A DNA stretch of 64,000 nt. Source: Ralstonia sp. 25mfcol4.1. Lineage in GTDB: Bacteria; Pseudomonadota; Gammaproteobacteria; Burkholderiales; Burkholderiaceae. The translations under genes and the position numbers were made by a program. Numbering within the stretch: position 1 is the stretch's first letter; every line of letters begins with the position of its first letter. Shown here piece after piece: positions 12,771-21,495 of the stretch. Location: positions 1 to 64,000 of the forward strand of contig NZ_FNJO01000009.1 of assembly GCF_900104095.1 (NCBI RefSeq), in the 5' to 3' direction. The notes beneath the pieces were generated by a model that was given only the letters and a program-made list of their open reading frames with translations, was not told the DNA's origin and ran no database searches.

Positions 12771-13901
12771 TCATCCAAGCGCGCGGGCGATCAGAATCTT
12801 CTGGATGTCGCTGGTACCTTCGTAGATCTGGCACACGCGCACATCCCGATAGATCCGCTCGACCGGGAAATCGTTCACATAGCCGTAGCCGCCGAACACC
12901 TGGATGGCGTCCGAGCATACGCGCTCGGCCATCTCGCTGGCGAACAGCTTGGCCATGGCGGCCTCCTTCAGGCAGGGCCGGCCGGCGTCCTTGAGCGAGG
13001 CGGCGTGCCACACCATCTGCCGCGCCACGTCGATCTGGGTGGCCATGTCGGCCAGGCGGAACTGCACGGCCTGGTGCTGGAACAGCGGCTGGCCGAAGCT
13101 TTCGCGCTCCTTGGCGTAGGCCAGCGCGGCGTCGAACGCGGCGCGCGCCATGCCGATGCTCTGCGACGCGATGCCGATGCGGCCGCCCTCCAGCCCCGAC
13201 AGCGCCATCTTGTAGCCGGCGCCTTCCTCGCCCAGCAGGCAGCCGGCCGGAATGCGGCAGTCCTCGAACACGATCTGCGCCGTATCGGACGAATGCTGCC
13301 CGAGCTTGTCTTCGAGACGGGCGACGATGTAGCCCGGCGTGCTGGTCGGCACCAGGAAGGCGCTGATGCCGCGCTTGCCGGCGGCCTTGTCGGTCACGGC
13401 CATCACGATCGCCACGTCGGCATGCTTGCCGCTGGTGATGAACTGCTTCACGCCGTTCAGCACGAAGTGGTCGCCATCGCGCGTGGCCGTGGTGCGCAGC
13501 GCCGACGCATCGGAGCCCACATGCGGCTCAGTCAGGCAGAACGCGCCGAGCATCTCGCCGCGGGCCAGCGGCACCAGCCAACGCTGCTTCTGCGCGTCAT
13601 TGGCGAAGGCCATCAGCATGCTGCAGACCGGGCAATTGTTGACGCTGATGACGGTGGACGTGCCGCCGTCGCCGGCGGCGATCTCTTCCAGGATCAGCGC
13701 CAGCGACAGGTAGTCGAGCCCCGCGCCGCCCAGTTCCTCGGGCACCGCCACGCCGTAGGCACCCAGGCGGGCCAGTTCATTGTGCACGTCCTTGGGAAAG
13801 GTCTTGTCGCGGTCCCACTGGGCGGCCTGCGGTGCGATGACGTCCTGCGCGAACTGCCGCACGGCATCGCGGATCATTTCCTGCTCGGGGGTCAGCAGCA
13901 T
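12771..13901 (-). CDS. Acyl-CoA dehydrogenase (short/branched-chain type)
   Basis: This FAD enzyme forms the alpha-beta double bond in short acyl-CoAs and passes electrons to ETF. The 376-residue protein contains FCLTEPHVGSDASALRTTA, GVKQFITSGKHADVAIVMAV and the C-terminal YEGTSDIQKI with catalytic Glu361, the usual SCAD/butyryl-CoA position. This differs from the liuA product upstream, whose base lies in the middle of the protein. It may act on a second branched substrate such as isobutyryl- or 2-methylbutyryl-CoA, or on butyryl-CoA. The SDR gene stop lies 12 bases before its start, indicating one transcript. Confidence 0.88.
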   Translation of the reverse strand: MLLTPEQEMIRDAVRQFAQDVIAPQAAQWDRDKTFPKDVHNELARLGAYGVAVPEELGGAGLDYLSLALILEEIAAGDGGTSTVISVNNCPVCSMLMAFANDAQKQRWLVPLARGEMLGAFCLTEPHVGSDASALRTTATRDGDHFVLNGVKQFITSGKHADVAIVMAVTDKAAGKRGISAFLVPTSTPGYIVARLEDKLGQHSSDTAQIVFEDCRIPAGCLLGEEGAGYKMALSGLEGGRIGIASQSIGMARAAFDAALAYAKERESFGQPLFQHQAVQFRLADMATQIDVARQMVWHAASLKDAGRPCLKEAAMAKLFASEMAERVCSDAIQVFGGYGYVNDFPVERIYRDVRVCQIYEGTSDIQKILIARALG

Positions 13902-13913
13902 GAGCGTCGGTCC

Positions 13914-14594
13914 TTACCAAGGGATGGCCGTGCCATCGTAGTTGTGGAAGCTGCCGTTGTCGTTGTGCGTCAGGCCGGCCAGCGTGCGGCGCATGCCGGC
14001 CACGCTCTGCTGCGGCGTCAGGTCGGCGTTCGGGCCGCCCATGTCGGTCCGCACCCAGCCCGGATGCAGCGCCACGCAGATGGCGTGGCGGGCGTCCAGC
14101 GACACGCTCTTGAGCACCGCGTTGGCCGCGGCCTTGCTGATGCGGTACATCCACGCGCCGTTGCTGTCCATGCCGCCGATACTGCCCATCTTCGATGACA
14201 GCACGGCCAGCACGCCGCCCCGGCCGTGGTTGCCGGTCTCGACGAACGGCAGCAGCAACGGCAGTGCCATCATCGGCCCCAGCACGTTGGTGTGCATCAC
14301 GGCGTCGAACTCCGGCTGCGCGATGGGCTGCGCGCCCTCGGTGCGCGGGCCGATCACGCCGGCGTTGTAGATCGCCACGTCGAACGACTCGCCATCGAGC
14401 TTCCAGCCCAGACCCGCCACCGCACCGGCGTCGGTCAGGTCAAGCTGGTGGGCTTCGGCCCCCAGCGCCTTCAGCGCCTCCACGCCTTCGGCACTGCGCG
14501 CGGCGGCCACCACGCGCCAGCCATCGGCACGGTACTGCCTGACGAATTCAAGGCCGAGACCCCGGGAAGCACCAAGGACGAGCGCGGTAGGCAT
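13914..14594 (-). CDS. Short-chain dehydrogenase/reductase
   Basis: This is a 226-residue NAD(P)-binding SDR. It shows the Rossmann motif GASRGLGLE (residues 8-16), NAGVIG and an active-site region with YRISKAAANAVLKSVS (Tyr-x-x-x-Lys). It resembles the CsgA/YciK-like small SDRs. It is the first gene after the thiolase on the minus strand and 12 bases upstream of the acyl-CoA dehydrogenase, so a hydroxyacyl-CoA dehydrogenase role in the same pathway is plausible but not proven. Confidence 0.83.
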   Translation of the reverse strand: MPTALVLGASRGLGLEFVRQYRADGWRVVAAARSAEGVEALKALGAEAHQLDLTDAGAVAGLGWKLDGESFDVAIYNAGVIGPRTEGAQPIAQPEFDAVMHTNVLGPMMALPLLLPFVETGNHGRGGVLAVLSSKMGSIGGMDSNGAWMYRISKAAANAVLKSVSLDARHAICVALHPGWVRTDMGGPNADLTPQQSVAGMRRTLAGLTHNDNGSFHNYDGTAIPW

Positions 14595-14637
14595 GGCGAG
14601 ACTCCTGCTTGTTGTCGTTTGCGGTGGTGTGTGTCGA

Positions 14638-15828
14638 TCAGACGATTTCGATGCCGACGGCCGTGGCTTCGCCCCCGCCGATGCACAGGCTGGCCACGCC
14701 GCGCTTGCCGCCGGTCTTGCGCAGCGCGCCGATCAGCGTGGTGATGATGCGCGCGCCCGAGGCGCCGATCGGATGGCCCAATGCGCAGGCCCCGCCATGG
14801 ATGTTGACCTTGTCATGCGGAATCTTGAGGTCGTGCATGGCGGCCATCGGTACGACGGCGAACGCTTCGTTGATCTCGAACAGATCCACGCTGTCGGTGG
14901 TCCAGTCGAGCTTGCGGTACAGCTTGGCGATGGCCTCCACCGGCGCGGTCGTGAACCAGCCCGGCGCCTGGGCGTGCGACGTATGGCCCAGCATGCGCGC
15001 GACCGGCACCAGCCCCAGCTGCTTCGCGGTGGATTCGCGCATCATCACCAGCGCGGCGGCGCCGTCGTTGATCGACGAAGACGAGGCGGCGGTGATCGTG
15101 CCGTCCCTGGCAAAGGCCGGCTTCAGCGACGGAATCTTGTCCACCTTGATGCGGCGCGGGCCTTCGTCGGTATCGACGACCGTGTCGCCGCCCTTGCCCG
15201 ACACCGTGACCGGGGTGATCTCCCAGCGGAAATCGCCAGCCTCGGTGGCACGCTGGGCGCGACGCACCGATTCCATCGCGAAGGCATCCTGCTGCTCGCG
15301 CGTGAACTGGTACTTGGCGGCACAGTCCTCGCCGAAGGTGCCCATGGCGCGGCCCTTGTCGTAGGCGTCTTCCAGGCCATCCAGCATCATGTGGTCGTAG
15401 ATCATGCCGTGGCCGATGCGGTAGCCGCCCCGGCCCTTCGGAATCAGGTACGGGGCGTTGGTCATGCTTTCCATGCCGCCTGCCACGGCGATGTCGAACG
15501 AGCCGGCCAGCAGGCCGTCATAGACCGACATGGCCGCGCGCATGCCCGAGCCGCACATCTTGTTGACCGTGGTACAGGCGACGTCCAGCGGCAGGCCCGC
15601 GCCCAGCGCGGCCTGGCGGGCCGGCGCCTGGCCCTGCCCGGCCGGCAGCACGCAGCCGAATACCACTTCCTGCACCTGCTCCGGCTTGATACCGGCGCGC
15701 TCCACCGCCGCGCGGATGGCGGCGGCGCCAAGCTGCGGCGCGGTCAGACTGCTCAGTTCGCTCTGGAACGCACCCATCGGGGTACGCGCGGCGGAAACGA
15801 TGACGATCGGGTCGTTCGGGTTTTGCAT
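14638..15828 (-). CDS. Acetyl-CoA acetyltransferase (thiolase)
   Basis: This thiolase either cleaves acetoacetyl-CoA to two acetyl-CoA, the end of leucine catabolism, or condenses them. The 396-residue protein has all three catalytic parts: nucleophile Cys92 in VNKMCGSGM, His352 in GHPIGASG and Cys382 in CIGGGEA. The gene stands in an acyl-CoA catabolic cluster away from any phaB or phaC, so a degradative role is favoured over PHB synthesis, although the two cannot be separated by motif. It follows the carbonic anhydrase gene by 42 bases. Confidence 0.92.
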   Translation of the reverse strand: MQNPNDPIVIVSAARTPMGAFQSELSSLTAPQLGAAAIRAAVERAGIKPEQVQEVVFGCVLPAGQGQAPARQAALGAGLPLDVACTTVNKMCGSGMRAAMSVYDGLLAGSFDIAVAGGMESMTNAPYLIPKGRGGYRIGHGMIYDHMMLDGLEDAYDKGRAMGTFGEDCAAKYQFTREQQDAFAMESVRRAQRATEAGDFRWEITPVTVSGKGGDTVVDTDEGPRRIKVDKIPSLKPAFARDGTITAASSSSINDGAAALVMMRESTAKQLGLVPVARMLGHTSHAQAPGWFTTAPVEAIAKLYRKLDWTTDSVDLFEINEAFAVVPMAAMHDLKIPHDKVNIHGGACALGHPIGASGARIITTLIGALRKTGGKRGVASLCIGGGEATAVGIEIV

Positions 15829-15870
15829 GTCTGTGTCTCCTCGAAGCAGGTGGGCTTCAGTCGTAGTAAA

Positions 15871-16542
15871 TCAGCGAATCGATGCTTGTGGCGGATCGCC
15901 GTATTGCTGCAGGGCGGCGGCAATCTGCGTCTGCAGTTCCTCGTTGCTGCTGGCGGCCATGCCCAGGTCGCGCAGCAGGCCGTCGGACACGCCGTAGATC
16001 CAGCCGTGCACCGTCACCTGCTGGCCCCGGTCCCAGGCGTCCTGCAGCACGGTGGTCTGGCAGATGTTGTTGACCTGCTCGATCACGTTCAGCTCGCACA
16101 GGCGCGTGTGGGCATCGTCCTCGCGCAGCACGGTGCCCAGGTAGGCCGAATGCTTGTCGGCCACGTCCTGCACGTGGCGCAGCCAGTTGTCGCACAGGCC
16201 CACGCGCTCGCGCTTGAGCGCCACCTTCACGCCGCCGCAGCCATAGTGGCCCACCACGGTGATGTGGCGCACCTTCAGCACTTCCACGGCAAACTGGATC
16301 ACCGACAGCGCGTTCAGGTCGCTATGCGAGATCACATTGGCGATATTGCGATGTACGAACACCTCGCCCGGTGCCAGGCCCAGGATCTGGTTGGCAGGCA
16401 CGCGCGAATCGGAGCAGCCGATCCACAGGTATTCGGGCGCCTGCTGGTTGGCCAGGCGCGTGAAGAATGTGGGGTCTTCCGCGTTGACGCGATCTACCCA
16501 CTCGCGATTGTTGCGGAACAATTGGGCGATGGCGTCACTCAT
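15871..16542 (-). CDS. can: Beta-carbonic anhydrase
   Basis: This zinc enzyme interconverts CO2 and bicarbonate. The 223-residue protein has the beta-class ligands Cys43-x-Asp45-x-Arg47 ([10 protein letters not shown]), His99 and Cys102 (GHYGCGG). Its ATG overlaps the aceK stop (16539-16542). Bicarbonate is a substrate of biotin carboxylases such as MccA encoded downstream in the same block, so local bicarbonate supply is a reasonable inference for the linkage. Confidence 0.94.
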   Translation of the reverse strand: MSDAIAQLFRNNREWVDRVNAEDPTFFTRLANQQAPEYLWIGCSDSRVPANQILGLAPGEVFVHRNIANVISHSDLNALSVIQFAVEVLKVRHITVVGHYGCGGVKVALKRERVGLCDNWLRHVQDVADKHSAYLGTVLREDDAHTRLCELNVIEQVNNICQTTVLQDAWDRGQQVTVHGWIYGVSDGLLRDLGMAASSNEELQTQIAAALQQYGDPPQASIR

Positions 16543-18350
16543 GCTGCCCTCCTTGCGTCGTCGGTTGCTGCTGCGCCGTAGCGGTGGATGAAGCGTTCTT
16601 GTTGTGAATAGGCAAAGAAGTCATGTACATGGCCGGCCAGCAGCCGGTCCTTGTGTTGCTGCCACATGGCAGCGTCAAAGAAATCGGAATGGTGCCGCAG
16701 GAACGCGGCCCGCACGCGCGCGTCCCCTAGCAGGAACGTGCGATAGGTCTCCGGGAAGATGTCGTGCGGATGTACGGTGTACCACACCTCGCCGGACATT
16801 TCCTCTTCCTCGTTGCGCGGCTCGGGCACGCGGCGGATATTGCAGTCGGTCAGGTACTCGATTTCGTCGTAGTCGTAGAAGACCACGCGGCCGTGCCGGG
16901 TGACGCCGAAGTTCTTGTAAAGCATGTCGCCCGGGAAGATGTTCGCGGCGATCAGTTCCTTGATGGCGTCGCCGTATTCCCGGATGCCGTGGTCCACCTG
17001 GGCGTCGGTGCCTTCCTGCAGCCAGATGTTCAGCGGCGTCATGCGCCGTTCGATATACAGGTGGCGCACCACGATTTCGTCGCTGCCGTCGCTGCTACGC
17101 TGGTATTCGAGCATCGACGGCACGTGCCGGGTCAGTTCGCGCAGCAGCGCATCGTCAAAACGCGAGAGCGGAAACGCCACGTTCGAGTATTCGAGCGTAT
17201 CGGCCATGCGGCCCACGCGGTCGTGCTGCTTCACGAGCTGGTACTTCGATTTCACCAGGGCTCGGGTCGTTTCCTTGGGCGGCGGGAACTCGTCGCGGAT
17301 CACCTTGAATACATACGGAAACGACGGCAGCGTGAACACCAGCATCACCAGCCCCTGGATGCCGGGCGCCACGACGAACTTGTCCGACGAATGCTGCAGA
17401 TGGTGCAGGAAGTCGCGGTAGAACAGGTTCTTGCCCTGCTTTTGCAGGCCTAGCGACGTGTAGATCTCGGCCCGCGACTTGCGCGGCAGCAGGTCGCGCA
17501 GGAAGGTCACGTAGGCCGACGGGATCTCCATGTCGACCAGGAAATAGGCGTGGGCGAACGAGAACAGCACCAGCAGCTGTTCCGGGCGCAGCAGCACGGT
17601 GTCGAGCACCAGCTTGCCGGACGGCCCGTGGATCACCGGAATCGCCATCGGATACGTCTGGTCGCCGTTCAGCACCCGGCCGATGATGAACGCGGTCTTG
17701 TTGCGGAAGAACAGCGACGACAGCGTGTGCACCTGGAAATTGGGCGCCACGCGGAATTCGCCGGCATGCTCGTCAAGCGCGCGCAGCACGTAGCCGACGT
17801 CGCGCTTCAGGTCCTCGAACGGCGCGTCGAGCTGGAAGTTGTGGACAATCCGCTCGAAACAGGCGGCCATCCCCTCGCGGCTGCCCGGGTAGTACGCCCG
17901 GTAGGTCGGCCGGGTGGGCGACTCCTCGTTCTCGATGTACTCGGTCGAAACGGCCGGGCGCACGAAGATGAAGTCGTTGTTGAAGTACGAACGGTGCAGG
18001 ATGCGCGTGCAGACCGAGTTGAAGAAGGTCTCGGCCAGTTCGGGCTGGTGGTGGTTGGTCAGCAGGCCAATGTAGTGCAGCTTGATCTGCTGCCAGATGT
18101 CGTCGTCGAGCTGCTCGGCGTCGTATTCGTCCTGCAGCGTCACCACGGCCTCATGCACCCGGTCGTTATAGAACGCGATGCGGTCGCGCTGCAGCGCCTG
18201 CAGCCCGTGCCAGTCGCCGGCCTCGAAGCGCGCCTTGGCCGCGACGCCGGCTTCGCGGAACAGCCGGTAATGCTTGTCGAATCCGTCGAGCAGGGTCCGC
18301 GCCACATCGTAGGCAATCTGCGAGGCGAGCAGCTTGGGGAAGTGAGACAT
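16539..18350 (-). CDS. aceK: Isocitrate dehydrogenase kinase/phosphatase
   Basis: This bifunctional enzyme phosphorylates isocitrate dehydrogenase to push carbon into the glyoxylate shunt on acetate or acetyl-CoA-yielding substrates, and reverses it. The 603-residue protein is close to the family length (about 580-600). It has an N-terminal regulatory domain and an atypical kinase core; [12 protein letters not shown] contains the ATP-binding lysine region and [10 protein letters not shown] the acidic metal/catalytic segment known in AceK. It overlaps can by 4 bases. Its place directly after liuA, away from aceA/aceB, ties the shunt switch to branched-chain acyl-CoA breakdown. Confidence 0.95.
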   Translation of the reverse strand: MSHFPKLLASQIAYDVARTLLDGFDKHYRLFREAGVAAKARFEAGDWHGLQALQRDRIAFYNDRVHEAVVTLQDEYDAEQLDDDIWQQIKLHYIGLLTNHHQPELAETFFNSVCTRILHRSYFNNDFIFVRPAVSTEYIENEESPTRPTYRAYYPGSREGMAACFERIVHNFQLDAPFEDLKRDVGYVLRALDEHAGEFRVAPNFQVHTLSSLFFRNKTAFIIGRVLNGDQTYPMAIPVIHGPSGKLVLDTVLLRPEQLLVLFSFAHAYFLVDMEIPSAYVTFLRDLLPRKSRAEIYTSLGLQKQGKNLFYRDFLHHLQHSSDKFVVAPGIQGLVMLVFTLPSFPYVFKVIRDEFPPPKETTRALVKSKYQLVKQHDRVGRMADTLEYSNVAFPLSRFDDALLRELTRHVPSMLEYQRSSDGSDEIVVRHLYIERRMTPLNIWLQEGTDAQVDHGIREYGDAIKELIAANIFPGDMLYKNFGVTRHGRVVFYDYDEIEYLTDCNIRRVPEPRNEEEEMSGEVWYTVHPHDIFPETYRTFLLGDARVRAAFLRHHSDFFDAAMWQQHKDRLLAGHVHDFFAYSQQERFIHRYGAAATDDARRAA

Positions 18351-18403
18351 GACGCGAAGGTTCCGGACGGGCGCGAGAAACGGCTGGCAGTCGAAATTGT
18401 AAC

Positions 18404-18443
18404 GGCGTTCGGGAGCGACCCCCGGGGGATACCCACGAACGCC
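18404..18443. other. Inverted repeat between liuA and aceK
   Basis: Arms GGCGTTCG (18404-18411) and CGAACGCC (18436-18443) enclose a loop that itself holds a CCCCCGGGGG core. It sits in the 124-base gap between liuA and aceK on the minus-strand transcript. No T-run follows, so it could be an attenuator, a partial terminator or an mRNA processing/stability element. Confidence 0.4.
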
Positions 18444-18474
18444 TTATGAAGCACTTTCCGCTTTTTACCTCGGT

Positions 18475-19656
18475 TTACATCGTCTCCGCGAACAGTTCGC
18501 GGCCAATCAGCATGCGGCGGATTTCCGAGGTGCCCGCGCCGATCTCGTACAGCTTGGCATCGCGCCACAGGCGTCCCACCGGATATTCGTTGATATAGCC
18601 GTTGCCGCCCAGGATCTGCACCGATTCGCCAGCCATCCAGGTCGCCTTCTCGGCCGTGTACAGGATGACGGCCGCGCAATCCTTGCGCACCTGGCGCACG
18701 TGGTCGGTGCCCAGCGCGTCCAGGTTCTTGCCCACCGTGTACAGGTAGCTGCGGGCGGCCTGCAGCGTCGTGTACATGTCGGCCACCTTGCCCTGGATCA
18801 GCTGGAATTCGCCGATGCTCTGGCCGAACTGCTTGCGGTCATGGATATACGGCGTGACCACGTCCATGCAGGCCTGCATGATGCCGACCGGGCCGCCCGA
18901 CAGCACGGCGCGCTCGTAGTCCAGCCCGCTCATCAGCACCTTGGCGCCGCCGTTTTCGGCCCCGAGGATGTTCTCCACCGGCACTTCCACGTCCTGGAAC
19001 ACCAGTTCGCCGGTGTGGGACCCGCGCATGCCGAGCTTGTCGAGCTTCTGCGCCACCGAGAACCCCTTCATGCCCTTTTCGACGATGAAGGCGGTCATGC
19101 CGCGCGCGCCCAGGTCCGGCTCGGTCTTGGCGTAGACCACCAGCACGTCGCAGTCCGGGCCGTTGGTGATCCACATCTTGGTGCCGTTCAGCACGAAGCG
19201 GTCGCCCTTGAAGTCGGCACGCAGCTTCATGCTGACCACGTCAGACCCGGCGTTGGGTTCGCTCATGGCCAACGCGCCAATCCATTCGCCCGACACCAGC
19301 TTGGGCAGGTACTTTGCCTTCTGCGCGGCCGTGCCATTGCGGTGGATCTGGTTCACGCACAGGTTCGAGTGGGCGCCATACGACAAGCCCACCGACGCCG
19401 ATGCGCGGCTGATTTCCTCCATCGCGATCATGTGGGCCAGGTAGCCCATGTTGGCGCCGCCGTACTCCTCGGCCACAGTGATGCCTAGCACGCCCAGGTC
19501 GCCCATCTTCTTCCAGGCATCCATCGGAAACTGGTCGGTACGGTCGATCTCGCCGGCGCGCGGCGCCAGTTCGGCCTGGGCCCAGCTGCGCACCGATTTG
19601 CGCAGCATCTCGATGTCTTCGCCAAGGTCGAATTTGAGGCCGGGAAGTTCGGTCAT
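18475..19656 (-). CDS. liuA: Isovaleryl-CoA dehydrogenase
   Basis: It oxidises isovaleryl-CoA to 3-methylcrotonyl-CoA, the first committed acyl-CoA step of leucine breakdown, with FAD and ETF. The 393-residue protein carries the diagnostic internal catalytic glutamate Glu248 in [13 protein letters not shown]. The C-terminal site where other acyl-CoA dehydrogenases have Glu-Gly-Thr reads [12 protein letters not shown], which is the isovaleryl-CoA dehydrogenase pattern. The ATG at 19656 (MTELPGLKF) is chosen over an upstream GTG-type extension that is Thr/Pro-rich. A LiuR operator and sigma70-like promoter lie about 100 bases upstream. Confidence 0.95.
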   Translation of the reverse strand: MTELPGLKFDLGEDIEMLRKSVRSWAQAELAPRAGEIDRTDQFPMDAWKKMGDLGVLGITVAEEYGGANMGYLAHMIAMEEISRASASVGLSYGAHSNLCVNQIHRNGTAAQKAKYLPKLVSGEWIGALAMSEPNAGSDVVSMKLRADFKGDRFVLNGTKMWITNGPDCDVLVVYAKTEPDLGARGMTAFIVEKGMKGFSVAQKLDKLGMRGSHTGELVFQDVEVPVENILGAENGGAKVLMSGLDYERAVLSGGPVGIMQACMDVVTPYIHDRKQFGQSIGEFQLIQGKVADMYTTLQAARSYLYTVGKNLDALGTDHVRQVRKDCAAVILYTAEKATWMAGESVQILGGNGYINEYPVGRLWRDAKLYEIGAGTSEIRRMLIGRELFAETM

Positions 19657-19752
19657 GGTGTTGTCTCCTGGTTCTGTCGCTGGGTCTGTCGCCGGTTCTG
19701 TCACCTGTGCGGTCGCGGTCGGCGCAGGGTTCGGGATCGGTATGTCGGAGTT

Positions 19753-19780
19753 ATTTTATTGACGTTTACGTAAACGTCAA
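19753..19780 (-). promoter_or_regulatory. liuA promoter overlapped by a LiuR operator
   Basis: A perfect inverted repeat of 11-bp arms, TTGACGTTTAC followed by its reverse complement, occupies 19759-19780. Read on the minus strand, its outer TTGACG (19775-19780) serves as a -35 box, with a 16-base spacer and TAAAAT (19753-19758) as -10. The operator therefore fills the spacer. This resembles published LiuR motifs from memory, and liuR lies immediately upstream. Repression lifted by branched-chain acyl-CoA is inferred. Confidence 0.82.
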
Positions 19781-19816
19781 TTGGAGTTGCCACGAAGTGC
19801 CGGCTTCGCGGCCGGA

Positions 19817-20242
19817 TCAGGCCGTGTGGGTGTGGCCGGCGTCATGGTGTGTGGCCAGCAGCGCCTTGCACTGGCGTTCGTGCTGGTCGATCTCGGCCAG
19901 CTGGGCCTGCAGGTCTTCGAGCTGCCGCTCCAGCGTGCCGCGATGCTGGGCCAGCAGGTGCAGGAAGCGTTCAAGCTGCGGGGCGGTGTCACGCGGCGAC
20001 TCGTAGAGATCCAGAATTTCACGGATTTCGTTGAGAGTAAGCCCTAACCTTTTGCCGCGCAGCGTGAGTTTCAGGCGCGTGCGTTCGCGGCCGTTGTAGA
20101 CGCGTTTGCGGCCGCTGGGGCCTTCCCGGTCCGGCGACAGCAGGCCCTGGTCCTCGTAGAAGCGGATCGCGCGCGGCGTCACTTCGAATTCGCGCGCAAG
20201 ATCGGTAATCGTATAGGTGGCGGAAGATGGCTGAGCCGACAT
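19817..20242 (-). CDS. liuR: MerR-family regulator of leucine/isovalerate catabolism
   Basis: The 141-residue protein has an N-terminal MerR winged helix (YTITDLAREFEVTPRAIRFYEDQGLLSP, residues about 8-35, then RTRLKLTLRGKRLGLTLNEIREIL), a coiled-coil dimerisation helix (QLERFLHLLAQHRGTLERQLEDLQAQL) and a histidine/cysteine-containing tail ending HHDAGHTHTA. It matches the LiuR type that controls liu genes in proteobacteria. It is flanked by two copies of the same palindrome, one before liuA and one in the divergent region, so it likely controls both neighbours and itself. The ATG at 20242 (MSAQPSSAT) gives the usual length. Confidence 0.9.
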   Translation of the reverse strand: MSAQPSSATYTITDLAREFEVTPRAIRFYEDQGLLSPDREGPSGRKRVYNGRERTRLKLTLRGKRLGLTLNEIREILDLYESPRDTAPQLERFLHLLAQHRGTLERQLEDLQAQLAEIDQHERQCKALLATHHDAGHTHTA

Positions 20243-20281
20243 ATGGCGTCCTGCAAAAATGAACGGTCGTTCGCGGATTCG

Positions 20282-20309
20282 TTGCATCATCAACTTTTTC
20301 GTCTAAGAT
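20282..20309 (+). promoter_or_regulatory. Candidate promoter for the MBL-fold hydrolase gene
   Basis: TTGCAT (20282-20287) and TAAGAT (20304-20309) are separated by 16 bases. The LiuR-like operator at 20329-20350 lies roughly 20 bases past the -10 box, a position suited to blocking early elongation or open-complex escape. Confidence 0.5.
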
Positions 20310-20328
20310 GACGTGCATGGTTTGCGAA

Positions 20329-20350
20329 TTGACGTTAACGTTAGCGTCAA
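20329..20350. promoter_or_regulatory. Second LiuR operator, in the divergent liuR/MBL region
   Basis: This 22-bp inverted repeat has arms TTGACGTTAAC and (complement) TTGACGCTAAC, differing at one position. It shares the TTGACG outer half-sites and overall spacing with the liuA operator at 19759-19780, and lies between liuR (minus) and the metallo-hydrolase gene (plus). Confidence 0.8.
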
Positions 20351-20418
20351 CTGCAGCGCATGACAATCCGGACAAGAGCGTGCCCGCCGAGGACGCCGTT
20401 ATCGACGAGACAAAACCC

Positions 20419-21495
20419 ATGAACGCACTCGAACATCAGCTCCAATATCCGTTTGGCGACACCATGCCCGAACCGGGCAGGCGCCAGGAAGTCGCGCCGG
20501 GCGTGTACTGGCTGCGCATGCCGCTGCCCTTCGCGCTGGATCACATCAACCTGTGGCTGCTGCGCGACCGCATCGACGGCCGCGACGGCTGGACCATCGT
20601 CGATTGCGGCATCACCAACGACACCATCCAGGCGCACTGGGAAACCATCTTCGCCAACGAGCTGGAAGGCCTGCCCGTGCTCCGCGTGCTGGTCACGCAC
20701 TGCCACCCCGACCACGTCGGCCTGGCGCACTGGATCTGCAAGCGGTGGGATGTGCGGCTGTGGATGAGCCTGGGCGACTACATGTCGGCCCGCGTGATGG
20801 CAGGCGGCTCGGGCGTCGGCTCCAACGCCGGCGGCGACTTCGCGGCCAGCCACTTCGCACGCCACGGCCTGACCGACCCCGACAATCTCGAAAAGCTGCG
20901 CGGCCGCAAGAGCTACTACCCGTCGCTGGTGCCGGACCTGCCGACCCAGTACCGCCGCCTGATGGACGGCGACACCGTCCAGATCGGCGCCGATCCGGCC
21001 ACCGCGTCGTGGCGCGTGATCACCGGCTACGGCCATGCTCCCGAACACGTGGCGCTGTACAACGCGGCCACCAACGTGCTGATTTCGGGCGACATGGTGC
21101 TGCCTCGTATTTCGACGAATGTCAGCGTGTTCGACATGGAGCCCGAAGCCAATCCGCTGCAACTCTACGTCGATTCGCTGGGCAAGTACCTCGACCTGCC
21201 CGAAGACGTGCTGATCCTGCCGTCGCACGGCCGGCCGTTCCGCAATCTCCACACGCGGATCCAGCAACTGCGCGAACACCACGTCGACCGCCTGGCCGAG
21301 ACGCTGGCCGCCTGCGCCGAGAAGCCGTGCAACGCGCACGACATCGTCGGCGTGATCTTCCGCCGCCAGTTCGACATCCACCAGCTGACGTTCGCGATGG
21401 GCGAGGCGCTGGCGCACCTGCACGCGCTGTGGCATCGCGGCGAACTGGTACGGCAGGTGGGCGACGACGGCGTCATCCGCTTTACGAAGGCCTAG
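20419..21495 (+). CDS. Metallo-beta-lactamase-fold hydrolase of the LiuR regulon
   Basis: The 358-residue cytoplasmic protein has the metal-binding motif HCHPDH (residues 94-99), TGYGHAPEHVALYN (third ligand region) and SGDMVLPRISTNVS, with a C-terminal helical extension. It belongs to the glyoxalase-II-like branch; a thioesterase or lactonase activity on acyl-CoA or glutathione esters is possible but not shown. The ATG at 20419 (MNALEHQLQ) is used; an upstream in-frame start would place the LiuR operator inside the coding region. It converges on the BtuF-like gene, and the two stop codons share the tetramer CTAG (21492-21495). Confidence 0.84.
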   Translation: MNALEHQLQYPFGDTMPEPGRRQEVAPGVYWLRMPLPFALDHINLWLLRDRIDGRDGWTIVDCGITNDTIQAHWETIFANELEGLPVLRVLVTHCHPDHVGLAHWICKRWDVRLWMSLGDYMSARVMAGGSGVGSNAGGDFAASHFARHGLTDPDNLEKLRGRKSYYPSLVPDLPTQYRRLMDGDTVQIGADPATASWRVITGYGHAPEHVALYNAATNVLISGDMVLPRISTNVSVFDMEPEANPLQLYVDSLGKYLDLPEDVLILPSHGRPFRNLHTRIQQLREHHVDRLAETLAACAEKPCNAHDIVGVIFRRQFDIHQLTFAMGEALAHLHALWHRGELVRQVGDDGVIRFTKA

